Source: Acidimicrobiales bacterium (GTDB lineage: Bacteria; Actinomycetota; Acidimicrobiia; Acidimicrobiales; Acidimicrobilacustridaceae). Taken from it: a stretch of 64,000 bases of DNA. Shown piece by piece: positions 8,196-16,895 of this stretch. The DNA lies in contig JAURMR010000001.1 in NCBI GenBank assembly GCA_030830565.1, positions 1-64,000 of the forward strand, in the 5' to 3' direction. Below the pieces are notes generated by a model that searched no databases, was not told the DNA's origin, and saw only the letters and a program-made list of their open reading frames with translations. Position 1 is the first letter of the stretch. Each line of letters begins with the position of its first letter. The translations under genes were made by a program, and so were the position numbers.

Positions 8196-9089
8196 ATGGC
8201 TATGCCGACCGATGTTCCGGTCATCGACACGATGATTGGCTTTCCGGCTCGCGACCTGAAGGCGCAGTACGAGTTCATTACGAAGCAGACCAAGGACTCG
8301 CAATCCAAAGAAGAGTTTGAGTTTCCGGCCGAGTACATGTTCAAGGCTCCGCCGGATAAGGAAAAAGAAGTCCGCGAATCCGATGATCCCGTTGGCTACA
8401 CGCTCGACCAGATGGACAAGTGGGGCGTCTCGGTCGGCATGGTCGGTGTGGGTCACCGTGAAGGTCAAGGCGAAGCAACGGGCGAAGAAGCGATCAAGCG
8501 GTATCCCGGTCGATTCGTTGGTTCTGTTGGCGCCGACCCCAACGACGGAATGGCGGGCATCGAGAACATCGTTCGTGCCTATGAAACCTGGGGCGTGCGT
8601 TCCATCAGCATGTTCCCGGCCGGTTGTTTCCCGCAGGTCGCCATCAACGACAAGAAGATGTATCCGATTTATGCCAAGGCCTGCGAGCTCGACATTCCAG
8701 TTTTCGTCTGCACCGGAATTCCTGGTCCTCGTCTGAAGTTCCAGTGCCAGCACGTCGAGCACGTCGACGAAGTCATGTACGACTTCCCTGAACTCACCTA
8801 TGTCTCCCGTCACGGCTGTCAGCCCTGGACCGAACTAATGGTGAAGCTCATGCTCAAGTGGCCAGGACTGCACTACTCAACCTCGGCCTTTGCCCCGAAG
8901 CATTACGACCAGCGCATTATCGATTACGCCAATACCCGTGGCGCGGACAAGATCATGTACGCGGGCTATTTCCCTATGGGTCTGTCCCTTCAGCGGATCA
9001 TGACCGAAATGCGTGATGTGCCGTTCAACGACAACGTCTGGCCGAAGTTCCTCCACGACAATGCGGCTCGGGTTCTAAAGCTGGATTGA
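8196..9089 (+). CDS. Amidohydrolase-family protein lacking the metal-binding motifs
   Basis: 297 residues with the general shape of amidohydrolase_2 (TIM-barrel, decarboxylase/hydrolase) proteins: a strand ending in IDTMIGFP at the N-terminus, a middle SRHGCQPW segment, and IMYAGYFPMG followed by NAARVLKLD at the end. The usual metal ligands are missing: D-x-H-x-H reads D11-T-M-I-G, and the late Ser-Asp-Tyr/Phe-Pro reads GYFP. A His in SRHG remains. It therefore may not bind the normal metal. Start ATG 8196 follows CAGGGGGAATTCAC. The acyl-CoA dehydrogenase gene starts 20 bp downstream, which suggests a link to ring degradation. Family call is good, function unknown. Confidence 0.75.
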   Translation: MAMPTDVPVIDTMIGFPARDLKAQYEFITKQTKDSQSKEEFEFPAEYMFKAPPDKEKEVRESDDPVGYTLDQMDKWGVSVGMVGVGHREGQGEATGEEAIKRYPGRFVGSVGADPNDGMAGIENIVRAYETWGVRSISMFPAGCFPQVAINDKKMYPIYAKACELDIPVFVCTGIPGPRLKFQCQHVEHVDEVMYDFPELTYVSRHGCQPWTELMVKLMLKWPGLHYSTSAFAPKHYDQRIIDYANTRGADKIMYAGYFPMGLSLQRIMTEMRDVPFNDNVWPKFLHDNAARVLKLD

Positions 9090-9109
9090 TCGGGTCCTAA
9101 AGTGGGCCC

Positions 9110-10294
9110 ATGGCTCTTCCCGTAGATGTCTCGACCGTCTCCGACGAGGAATTCCGTGCCGCCGCCAAGTCGTGGCTGGCCGAAAACCTCGTCGGAGAAT
9201 TCGCGTCCCTCAGAGGGCGCGGTGGCCCCGGCGATGAAGAAGTCGGATTTGAGATCCGTGAACGCTGGGAGAAGGTGTTGGGCGCCGCCGGCTGGATCGG
9301 TCTGGGTTGGCCCACCGAATTTGGTGGACGGAATGCCACCGTCGGTCAGCAGATCATTTGGGCCGAGGAATACGCACGGGCTCAGGCTCCGGGTCGCGTC
9401 AATCACATGGGTGAGAACCTCCTCGGCCCGACGCTGATCGAACATGGCACTCCCGAACAGTGCGAACGATTCCTCCCGCCGATCCTCAGTGGCGACGAGC
9501 GTTGGTGTCAGGGGTATTCCGAACCCAACGCCGGTTCCGATCTTGCCAACGTGCAGACCCGCGCCGTTCTCGACGGCGACCAGTGGATCATCAACGGTCA
9601 GAAGGTCTGGACCTCGTTGGCTCATGTCTCACATTGGTGTTTTGTTGTTGCTCGCACCGAACCCGGCTCAACCCGTCATAAGGGTTTGTCCTTCCTTCTT
9701 GTTCCCATGGACCAGCCCGGTGTCGAAGCGCGCATCATCGTGCAGATCACTGGCGGCGGTGAATTTAACGAGGTCTTCTTGAGCGATGCCGTGACCGGTG
9801 CAGACATGATCGTCGGCGAACCGGGTAAGGGCTGGGGCGTTGCGATGGACTTGCTCGCGCTTGAGCGCGGTATCTCGACCCTCGCTCAGCAGGTTGGGTT
9901 CGAACGTGAACTCGACAACCTCATTGCTGAAGCAAAGAAGAAGGGTTCGGCCGCTGACCCGATCATGCGTCAGCGTCTCGCTGATGCCTACACCGGTCTC
10001 AAACTCATGCAGTGGAATGCTCTGCGCTCGATGGGTTCAGGAGTTCCCGGCCCTGAAGCGTCAATTTCGAAGTTGTTCTGGGGCACTTGGCACAGCGACC
10101 TCGGCGAACTCGCCATGGATATTGGCGGCACCGAGTCAATGATTGCCGAGGGTTTCCCCTACGAACTCACGCTCGACCAGAAGATGTTCCTCTTCACCCG
10201 ATCCGAAACCATCTACGGCGGTAGCAACGAAATCCAGCGCAATGTGTTGGGTGAACGCGTGCTTGGCCTGCCCAAGGAGCCCAACCCCGCATGA
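9110..10294 (+). CDS. fadE30: Acyl-CoA dehydrogenase, FadE30-like
   Basis: 394 residues. Acyl-CoA dehydrogenase marks: GYSEPNAGSDLA in the middle domain, GQKVWTS, and the C-terminal YGGSNEIQRNVLGERVLGLP. FAD-dependent alpha,beta-dehydrogenation of an acyl-CoA is expected. The call to FadE30, which acts in HIP side-chain oxidation in Mycobacterium, rests on overall resemblance and on its partner: as in Mycobacterium, it directly precedes an ipdF-like SDR on the same strand, here with an ATGA overlap. A TAAAGT box lies 6 nt before the ATG, so an internal leaderless transcript is possible. The exact substrate is inferred. Confidence 0.8.
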   Translation: MALPVDVSTVSDEEFRAAAKSWLAENLVGEFASLRGRGGPGDEEVGFEIRERWEKVLGAAGWIGLGWPTEFGGRNATVGQQIIWAEEYARAQAPGRVNHMGENLLGPTLIEHGTPEQCERFLPPILSGDERWCQGYSEPNAGSDLANVQTRAVLDGDQWIINGQKVWTSLAHVSHWCFVVARTEPGSTRHKGLSFLLVPMDQPGVEARIIVQITGGGEFNEVFLSDAVTGADMIVGEPGKGWGVAMDLLALERGISTLAQQVGFERELDNLIAEAKKKGSAADPIMRQRLADAYTGLKLMQWNALRSMGSGVPGPEASISKLFWGTWHSDLGELAMDIGGTESMIAEGFPYELTLDQKMFLFTRSETIYGGSNEIQRNVLGERVLGLPKEPNPA

Positions 10295-11052
10295 GCACGA
10301 CACCGACCTACGTCGACGGACATGGACTTCTTGCGGGCAAGAAGGTTCTTGTCACCGCCGCCGCCGGAACAGGCATTGGTTTTCAGGCAGCAAAGCGAGC
10401 GATCGAGGAAGGCGCGCAGGTCGTGATCTCCGATAAACACGAGCGCCGTTGCGGAGAATCAGCCGCGGAACTTGGTGTTGTGGGCATTCCCTGCGACGTA
10501 ACGGTTGAGTCCGATGTGCAGGCGCTGATCGAAGGAACTGCTGCTGCGCTGGGTGGTATCGACATCTTTATTAATAACGCCGGTCTTGGTGGCGAAGTTC
10601 CAATCGTCGAAATGACTGACGACCAGTGGAGCCTCGTTCTCGATGTCACGCTCAACGGAACCTTCCGATGCATGCGTGCCGAGATGCAGTACCTCTATGC
10701 AAACGGTGGCGGCGTGATCGTCAACAATGCGTCGGTGCTGGGTTGGCGAGCCCAAGAAGGCCAGGCGCATTACGCGGCGGCGAAGGCCGGCGTGATGGCC
10801 CTCACTCGTTGCGCCGCGATCGAAGCAGCTCCTCATGATGTGCGCATCAATGCCGTCGCACCGAGTCTTGCGATGCATCCGTTCTTGGCCAAGGCCACCA
10901 CGGAAGAAACGCTGGCAGAACTCACCAAGCGCGAAGCGTTTGGCCGCGCCGCTGAGCCGTGGGAAGTTGCCAACGTCATGATGTTTTTGGCCTCGGACTA
11001 CAGCTCCTACATGACCGGCGAAATCGTGTCGGTCAGCAGCCAGCGCGCCTGA
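10291..11052 (+). CDS. ipdF: Short-chain dehydrogenase IpdF
   Basis: 253 residues. The N-terminal GHGLLAGKKVLVTAAAGTG segment, the VISDKHERR loop, NNAGLGG, the NNASVLGWRAQ active-site stretch, YAAAK, and the end EAFGRAAEPWEV...SDYSSYMTGE closely match what I recall of mycobacterial Rv3559c/IpdF. That enzyme handles the ring hydroxyl/ketone of HIP-derived CoA thioesters in sterol ring C/D breakdown. The ATG overlaps the fadE30-like stop (ATGA). The stop abuts the stop of the convergent aldehyde dehydrogenase in the palindrome TGATCA. Confidence 0.85.
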   Translation: MSTTPTYVDGHGLLAGKKVLVTAAAGTGIGFQAAKRAIEEGAQVVISDKHERRCGESAAELGVVGIPCDVTVESDVQALIEGTAAALGGIDIFINNAGLGGEVPIVEMTDDQWSLVLDVTLNGTFRCMRAEMQYLYANGGGVIVNNASVLGWRAQEGQAHYAAAKAGVMALTRCAAIEAAPHDVRINAVAPSLAMHPFLAKATTEETLAELTKREAFGRAAEPWEVANVMMFLASDYSSYMTGEIVSVSSQRA

Positions 11053-12522
11053 TCAGGCAGGTTCGGCGAGGGACTTCTCTTCGAGGTATTCCTCGAATCC
11101 AGAAACGCCTGATTCTCGACCTACGCCCGACTGCTTGTAGCCGCCGAACGGAACATCGACCGCGTACCAAGAACCGCCATTGATCGACATTGTGCCGGTG
11201 CGGATGCGTCGGCCAACTGAGAGCGCGCGGTCTCGGTCGTCACTGACGACGGCGCCCGACAGCCCGTAGTCCGAATCGTTGGCAATACGAATGGCATCAT
11301 CGTCATCCTCATAAGGAATTGCGACGAGGACAGGTCCGAAGACTTCAGTGCGAGCAATCTCCATGTCATTGGTGACGTCGGCGAGCAGTGTGGGCTTGAA
11401 GAAGTAGCCCTTCTCAAATTGTTCGGCGCGGCCGCCGCCGACAACGACTCGTGCACCGTCAGCGATGGCACGGTTGACGAGACTTTCCATCCGTTCCAGC
11501 TGGGCCTTATTGACGATCGCGCCGGTCATCACGCCGGGATCTTGGGGGTCGCCGTAAGGGAGTGCTCCGAGCATGGCCGCGGTTGCCTCGACCCCTTCTT
11601 CGTAACGACTGCGAGGAAGAAGCAGTCGTGTTGAGGTCGCACAACCTTGCCCGCCATGGGTGCACACCATGAAACACGGGCTGGCTGTCGCCGATGCCAT
11701 ATCGGCGACATCATCGAGCACGATGTGTGCGCTTTTGCCACCAAGTTCAAGGAAGACTTTTTTTATCGTGGCTGACGCTGCTTCCATGATGCGGCGACCG
11801 GTCGCCGTTGAACCGGTGAAGGAAATCATGTCGACATCAGGTGAGTTGGTGAGTACCTCACCGACAGTTTTGTTTCCCGACGTAATGATGTTGAACACGC
11901 CGGGAGGAAAATCGGTGTGGTCGTGGATCATACGGCCGAGTGCGAGCGCGCTCCACGGAGTATCGGGCGCAGCCTTGAGTATCACCGTGCAGCCAGCGGC
12001 AAGTGCTGGAGCACATTTCGCGAAGGTAATTTGGTGCGGGTAGTTCCACGGCGTGATCGCAGCGACGACGCCGATCGGCTCTTTCTCGACCCAACGATGC
12101 GCCGTTCCGGCCATGCCCGAGTGCACCCCGAGGTCATAGGACCATTCGAACGTGTCGAGCATGTCGGCGTAGTAGGTGAGGTAGTCAAGGGGGGCCAGGA
12201 GTTGAGGGCCGCTCATGAACATGCGCGGCGCACCAACCTCGGCAATTGTGAGTTCGGCAATGGCATCGAAGTTGTCGACAAACGCCTGATGGAGTTGACG
12301 AAGACAGCGCTGGCGAAGCTCGGTATTGGTTGACCAATCGGTTGTGTCGAATGCACGGCGAGCCGCAGCAATGGCCTTCTCCACATCTTCGGCCGATGCA
12401 TCGGCAGCAACCCCGATGATCTCTTCGGTGGCCGGATTGATGTTGGGGTAGGTCGCGCCACCCGAGGCTTCGACGAGTTGACCGTCAATAAGCAGACGTT
12501 CTTCATGCCAGAGATCGGCCAT
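11053..12522 (-). CDS. Aldehyde dehydrogenase
   Basis: 489 residues, full length. Visible motifs: TPWNYPH in the cofactor region, FTGSTATGRRI, catalytic Glu in LELGGKSAHIV, and catalytic Cys in GGQGCATSTRLL. It should oxidise an aldehyde to its acid with NAD(P). GGGAG lies 8 nt before the ATG. It is transcribed towards ipdF and shares a 124-bp intergenic region with the divergent SDR at 12647. Its C-terminal third resembles the truncated dehydrogenase at the left edge, so the two are paralogues. Substrate unknown. Confidence 0.93.
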   Translation of the reverse strand: MADLWHEERLLIDGQLVEASGGATYPNINPATEEIIGVAADASAEDVEKAIAAARRAFDTTDWSTNTELRQRCLRQLHQAFVDNFDAIAELTIAEVGAPRMFMSGPQLLAPLDYLTYYADMLDTFEWSYDLGVHSGMAGTAHRWVEKEPIGVVAAITPWNYPHQITFAKCAPALAAGCTVILKAAPDTPWSALALGRMIHDHTDFPPGVFNIITSGNKTVGEVLTNSPDVDMISFTGSTATGRRIMEAASATIKKVFLELGGKSAHIVLDDVADMASATASPCFMVCTHGGQGCATSTRLLLPRSRYEEGVEATAAMLGALPYGDPQDPGVMTGAIVNKAQLERMESLVNRAIADGARVVVGGGRAEQFEKGYFFKPTLLADVTNDMEIARTEVFGPVLVAIPYEDDDDAIRIANDSDYGLSGAVVSDDRDRALSVGRRIRTGTMSINGGSWYAVDVPFGGYKQSGVGRESGVSGFEEYLEEKSLAEPA

Positions 12523-12646
12523 TGTTCATCTCCCACTGGGCCGGGTGAGGCCGGCTGCGTTTTTCGTGAATCTCGGTTCAATGTAGTTTACGCTCGTTAC
12601 ACAGCGCCGATCTTGGGCATTCTGCATGCGAAAAGTTGGGGGAACC

Positions 12647-13468
12647 ATGGGGAACGAATCATTCCGTTACGACGGCAAACGAGTGCTGGTTGTCGGCGGA
12701 GCCACAGGGATGGGAGCCGCCGCCGCACGCCAGGTTGCATCGTTGGGCGCTGATGTCGTGGTGATGGATTACGTCCCTGTCGAGGGCTTTACCTCCATCG
12801 TGGTTGACCTTCGTGACAAGGATCAGATCGATGCCGCCGTTGACCAATGCGGTGGCACTGTCGATGCGCTGTTCTCCTGCGCCGGCGTTGCCGATGGCAC
12901 TCCTGGAATCGAGCGCATCAACTTTCTTGGTCATCGACACATGATCAACCGATTGTTCGAAAAGGGAATGCTCCCCAAGGGTTCATCGATCACCGCAATT
13001 TCCTCTTCGGCCGGACTTGGTTGGTACAACAACCTCGACACCGTTCGCTCGTATGTCGATGGCACCGACTTCGACAGCGGCGTTGCCTGGATGGAAGCCA
13101 ACCCCGGCAACAACCACTACATGTTCTCCAAGCAGGCGCTGTGTTACTACGTGGCGTTCAACGCCTATGAGTTTGGAAAGCGCGGCGTTCGCATCAACGC
13201 CATTTGCCCCGGACCAACCGACACGCCGCTTGCTCGATCGAACGAAGATCTTTGGCTTTCATTCGGTCGCGATTTCCGCGACGAGATCGGTGTCGACGCT
13301 TCGTCGCCCGAAGAGCAGGGCGATGTGATGGCATTCCTTGGTAGTCACGCTGCCCGCTACATCAGTGGCCAAACGGTCATCGTTGACGCCGGCCTTGATG
13401 GCGCTGGACTCACCGAGTCCTATCCATCGGCAACTCCAATCGTGAAGTTCCTCTACGGAATCAGTTGA
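12647..13468 (+). CDS. SDR of the 3-alpha-hydroxysteroid dehydrogenase/carbonyl reductase type
   Basis: 273 residues. The cofactor motif is GGATGMG, followed by D44. The active site has Ser in SSSAGLGW and Y-M-F-S-K. Between the two lies an insertion of about 30 residues (starting YNNLDTVRSYVDG), a feature I associate with the bacterial 3-alpha-HSD/carbonyl reductase and coniferyl-alcohol dehydrogenase subgroup. That fits the steroid setting but is inference. ATG 12647 is chosen because TTGGGGGAACC precedes it. A P450 follows 11 bp later, so the two are probably co-transcribed and may act on the same ring. Confidence 0.85.
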   Translation: MGNESFRYDGKRVLVVGGATGMGAAAARQVASLGADVVVMDYVPVEGFTSIVVDLRDKDQIDAAVDQCGGTVDALFSCAGVADGTPGIERINFLGHRHMINRLFEKGMLPKGSSITAISSSAGLGWYNNLDTVRSYVDGTDFDSGVAWMEANPGNNHYMFSKQALCYYVAFNAYEFGKRGVRINAICPGPTDTPLARSNEDLWLSFGRDFRDEIGVDASSPEEQGDVMAFLGSHAARYISGQTVIVDAGLDGAGLTESYPSATPIVKFLYGIS

Positions 13469-13479
13469 AGGGGCACGAA

Positions 13480-14679
13480 ATGACCGATATCTACTGGGAT
13501 CCCTACGACACGGTGATTGACACCGATCCTTATCCGATCTGGAAGCGTCTTCGTGAAGAGGCGCCGGTGTATCGCAATGACAAGTTTGATTTTTACGCAC
13601 TCAGTCGCTTCGACGACATTGAGAAAGCATCGAAAGACACGGCGACCTTTTCTTCGACGCACGGAACGGTTCTCGAAATGATGGGTCCGGGCATGATCGG
13701 CTCGAACCAAATGATCTTCATGGATCCGCCTGAGCACACGATGTACCGCTCACTCGTTTCTCGCGCGTTTACCCCACGTCGCATGGCATTGCTCGACGAT
13801 TATGTGCGTGACGTGTGCGCGGAATTGCTCGAAGACCTCGCCGATCGCGAAGAGTTCGATTATGTCCAGGATTTCGCTGCTCAGGTCCCATCGATGGTGA
13901 TTTCTCGTCTCGTGGGTGTTCCCGAGAAAGAGCGTGAAGAGCAGCGAGTCAACATCGACACGATGTTTCATATCGATCCCGAACAGGGAATGGTGAACGA
14001 CGTCGCGTTTATGGCTCGTATTCGTGTGCACGAATATCTCATGGATCTCGTGCAGCGCCACAAGAACAATCCCGATGACTTCGGCGACGACATGATCAAA
14101 GTGTTGATCAATGCCGAAATCACTGGGGACGATGGCGAACTTCGTTCGCTTGACGACGATGAACTCGTCCAGTTCACGCTTCTGCTTTATGTGGCTGGAA
14201 CCGAGACGGTGATGCGATTGCTCGGCAACGCTGCAGTCGTCCTCGCTGCGAATCCGGAACAACGCGCCGAACTTGTTGCCGATCCTTCACTTATCCCGAA
14301 TGCAATCGAAGAGTTGCTGCGCTTCGAAGCTCCGTCGCCGGTGAACGGTCGATGGGTGCTGAAGGATGTTGAGATTCAGGGAACGAAGATCCCCGCTGGC
14401 TCAAAGGTGCTCTTGCTCACCGGTAGCGCGGGTCGAGATAGCAACGTCTTCCCGGACGCTGACCGATTCGACATTCACCGTGACATCAAAAAGCACGTCA
14501 CGTTTGGGTACGGCATCCACTTCTGTTTAGGTGCGTCCTTGGCTCGCACCGAAGGCCGTATTGCCCTGGAAGAGACGCTCAAGCGCTTTCCGGAATGGTC
14601 CGTCGTTCCGGGTAAGACGCATCGTCAGCACACCAGTACGGTGCGCGGGTACTCCGAAGTCGGAGTCAGGGTTCGGTGA
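13480..14679 (+). CDS. Cytochrome P450
   Basis: 399 residues, soluble bacterial type. I-helix AGTETV (oxygen activation), K-helix EELLRFE (ExxR), and heme loop FGYGIHFCLG with proximal Cys349. ATG 13480, preceded by GAAGGGGCACGAA, is chosen over the in-frame TTG at 13465. It should hydroxylate a hydrophobic substrate using electrons from a ferredoxin and reductase, neither of which is in the window. It directly follows the steroid-dehydrogenase-like SDR. CYP family assignment needs alignment. Confidence 0.92.
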   Translation: MTDIYWDPYDTVIDTDPYPIWKRLREEAPVYRNDKFDFYALSRFDDIEKASKDTATFSSTHGTVLEMMGPGMIGSNQMIFMDPPEHTMYRSLVSRAFTPRRMALLDDYVRDVCAELLEDLADREEFDYVQDFAAQVPSMVISRLVGVPEKEREEQRVNIDTMFHIDPEQGMVNDVAFMARIRVHEYLMDLVQRHKNNPDDFGDDMIKVLINAEITGDDGELRSLDDDELVQFTLLLYVAGTETVMRLLGNAAVVLAANPEQRAELVADPSLIPNAIEELLRFEAPSPVNGRWVLKDVEIQGTKIPAGSKVLLLTGSAGRDSNVFPDADRFDIHRDIKKHVTFGYGIHFCLGASLARTEGRIALEETLKRFPEWSVVPGKTHRQHTSTVRGYSEVGVRVR

Positions 14680-14683
14680 ACGT

Positions 14684-16045
14684 TTAGCGGAACGTCTGGA
14701 TCGGCAGATGCGTTGCCATCGCTGATCCGGGCGGTCCGAGTAACTGATGTGCTCGCAGATTGCGCTTATGGAACAGCACGAGGAGTTTCTCGTCGTGCGC
14801 GCCTGTCTCCGCATCGGCCAACACGAATGCCTCAAGTTCTGCTTCGCCGGTAAACCAATCGGCGGGACGATGGCCGAGTAGTTGATGAAGATCGTCAAGA
14901 TCGTCGTTGCTGACCTGATCGCCGATTTCGATTGCGCGGGCGGCATGGCGGGCTTCGCGGAACAATGCTCGTAAGCGGTACTTGAGGAATTCGTCGTCGA
15001 CAGCTCCGTCACCCACTGAGAGCGACTTCAATACCGTTGCCATGTGCTCGACCGGTGTCGAAGCGCGTCCTTCGCGAACCTCGGGCTCGTTAACCGTTGG
15101 TAACTCGACCTGCAGGATCTCGGCCAAAGCTTCGGTCGCAAAGAGATTGGTTTCGTAACACCACTGCATGTTCGTCATGAGGTCGGTGTCGACAGTTGGT
15201 CGACGAACTGCTTGGCCTAGAGCAAGTTGGTTCGTAAGAGTGAACGCAAAATGGTGACGCATAAGTGCATCGATATCGATTTCGGTGCCAGTGAGTTCTT
15301 CGTAGCGTGCATACAGCGTGGGGAAGTCTCCGTAGCCAACGATGGTGTCGCGCATTCGCCAGGCGGCGAGGTCCATCATTGGATCGCCGATATGACCGAT
15401 CTCGAGATCGAGAACCGCAACAATTTTTCCGTTGGCGTTGTGAAATTGTCCGGAATCCCAACAAATGACCGCCTCTCGTCCCTTCGAATTCGGGGGATTG
15501 CGGCGTAACCAGCCGAGACAGAACTCCATGAATGGATCAGGGCCGTTCTTGGTGGAGCGATACACCGTTTCGTATTGACCCAAGCCCAGGAGTCCAGAGA
15601 GTTCGGGCGACTCGGCCCGCATGATCCCTGCCGACGCGAATGGTTCGATATCGAGCGCGTGCATGCGGGCGAGGATCTGAAGGTAGTCATCAACCGCAGA
15701 AGCTCGGTCAGCGTCGCTGGTGTTTTCGAAATGCTGCTGGCCGCCAACGCGTTCCATGACATAGGCCATGGGTTCGTCGATCCAGCCAAGGACCGCGGGA
15801 GTGGGAATGTCGCGCTCATGCAACATGGCTTGCAGCGTCATTTCATGCCGCAGCGGAAAGATGAGCGGCATGTCAGTGCGATCGCCGCGTACAACGAGCG
15901 ACTGCGTTACGCCGTTGCGTTCAACTTCAGCGAACCACACCGGTCGCCAACGGGGCTGACGCCAAATGGAGGTGACGGTGCCGCCGAGGTTCGATTCAAG
16001 CCAGGCCTGAACCTGTGCGGTGTCCTGTCTCGGTTGTTCGCTCAT
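14684..16045 (-). CDS. Aminoglycoside-phosphotransferase-fold protein with extra C-terminal domain
   Basis: 453 residues. The first about 310 have the APH/choline-kinase fold: PLIFPLRHEM and YVMERV in the N-lobe and LDLEIGHIGDPMMDLA in the metal-binding region. The catalytic-loop HGD is replaced (ICWDSGQFHN keeps Asp and Asn but not His). About 120 residues follow as a helical domain. Relatives in actinobacteria are often linked to acyl-CoA dehydrogenases (FadE36 neighbourhood), so a role in CoA-ester metabolism rather than drug resistance is likely. ATG 16045 is chosen because it leaves a 4-bp gap to the upstream SDR instead of overlapping it. Confidence 0.8.
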   Translation of the reverse strand: MSEQPRQDTAQVQAWLESNLGGTVTSIWRQPRWRPVWFAEVERNGVTQSLVVRGDRTDMPLIFPLRHEMTLQAMLHERDIPTPAVLGWIDEPMAYVMERVGGQQHFENTSDADRASAVDDYLQILARMHALDIEPFASAGIMRAESPELSGLLGLGQYETVYRSTKNGPDPFMEFCLGWLRRNPPNSKGREAVICWDSGQFHNANGKIVAVLDLEIGHIGDPMMDLAAWRMRDTIVGYGDFPTLYARYEELTGTEIDIDALMRHHFAFTLTNQLALGQAVRRPTVDTDLMTNMQWCYETNLFATEALAEILQVELPTVNEPEVREGRASTPVEHMATVLKSLSVGDGAVDDEFLKYRLRALFREARHAARAIEIGDQVSNDDLDDLHQLLGHRPADWFTGEAELEAFVLADAETGAHDEKLLVLFHKRNLRAHQLLGPPGSAMATHLPIQTFR

Positions 16046-16049
16046 GGAC

Positions 16050-16805
16050 TCAGTCGGCGCCGAGGAAGGGCGGACGCTCGCCACCGCCATGCGCCGCGAT
16101 TTCGGCGCCGGTCACGTAACTGGCCAAGTCACTGGCCAGGTACACGGCGATATCGCCAACGTCGGACGGCATCGCGAACCGGCCCATGGGGATACCCGAT
16201 TCAATGCGCTCTCGTTCGGCGCCTTCCCCGTAGAACAACGCTGCTTGTTCGGTGAGGATGAGACCAACCGTGATCGTGTTGACCCGAACCGTGGGGGCCC
16301 ACTCCATGGCGAGTGTGGTTGACAACTGAAGAAGACCAGCCTTCGCTGCCCCATAGGCTGCGGTGGTGGGCGAGGGGCGCACCGCGACAACGCTGCCGAT
16401 ATTCACGATCGAACCGCCGCCGGCCTGGTTCACCATGTGATGGTGAGCGCGCTGGGCAACGTAATAGGGGGCGAGCAGATTCAGCTCAACGATCCGCTGG
16501 GTGAACTTCGGCGGGGCTTCGGCGGAGTCGGCGGGAGGCGAGCCACCAGCGTTATTCACGACGCAGTCGAGGCGCCCCGACAGAGCGAACGCAGCATCGA
16601 CCGCGGCGTAGGCGGCGTCGCCATCGCGCAGATCGGCCGAGATGAAATGCCAGTCCGACGGAAGTGGGTGCTCCGCCTCGCGGCGGGCACAGACGATGAC
16701 GGTCGCCCCAGCATCAGCGAACCGCTGGGCGATCCCGCGGCCTACGCCTTTGGTGCCGCCGGTGATGAGGACGGAACGTCCGGTCAGATCGATTTCGAGC
16801 GCCAT
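16050..16805 (-). CDS. SDR divergent from echA20 (Rv3549c-like position)
   Basis: 251 residues. Cofactor motif TGGTKGVG with an Arg-rich loop (CARREAEH) that suggests NADP(H); NNAGG; active-site Ser in NIGSVVAV; YGAAK. It is divergent from echA20 across 90 bp, the same arrangement as the SDR pair Rv3548c/Rv3549c next to echA20 in Mycobacterium, so a step in ring C/D degradation is likely. A TAGGGT box lies 6 nt before the ATG, with no ribosome site, consistent with a leaderless message. Confidence 0.83.
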   Translation of the reverse strand: MALEIDLTGRSVLITGGTKGVGRGIAQRFADAGATVIVCARREAEHPLPSDWHFISADLRDGDAAYAAVDAAFALSGRLDCVVNNAGGSPPADSAEAPPKFTQRIVELNLLAPYYVAQRAHHHMVNQAGGGSIVNIGSVVAVRPSPTTAAYGAAKAGLLQLSTTLAMEWAPTVRVNTITVGLILTEQAALFYGEGAERERIESGIPMGRFAMPSDVGDIAVYLASDLASYVTGAEIAAHGGGERPPFLGAD

Positions 16806-16895
16806 GGGCGAACCCTACAACGGGCCTCAGGACGGCTCCTCGAAAGGGTTCCTCCATCTGACGATTCGAGGGTCACCGGCTAGCGTCGTTTCCCT

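Noticed and set aside
16806-16895. KstR2-type operator between the SDR and echA20
   Set aside because: No CAAG-x2-CTTG core could be found by eye in this 90-bp region.
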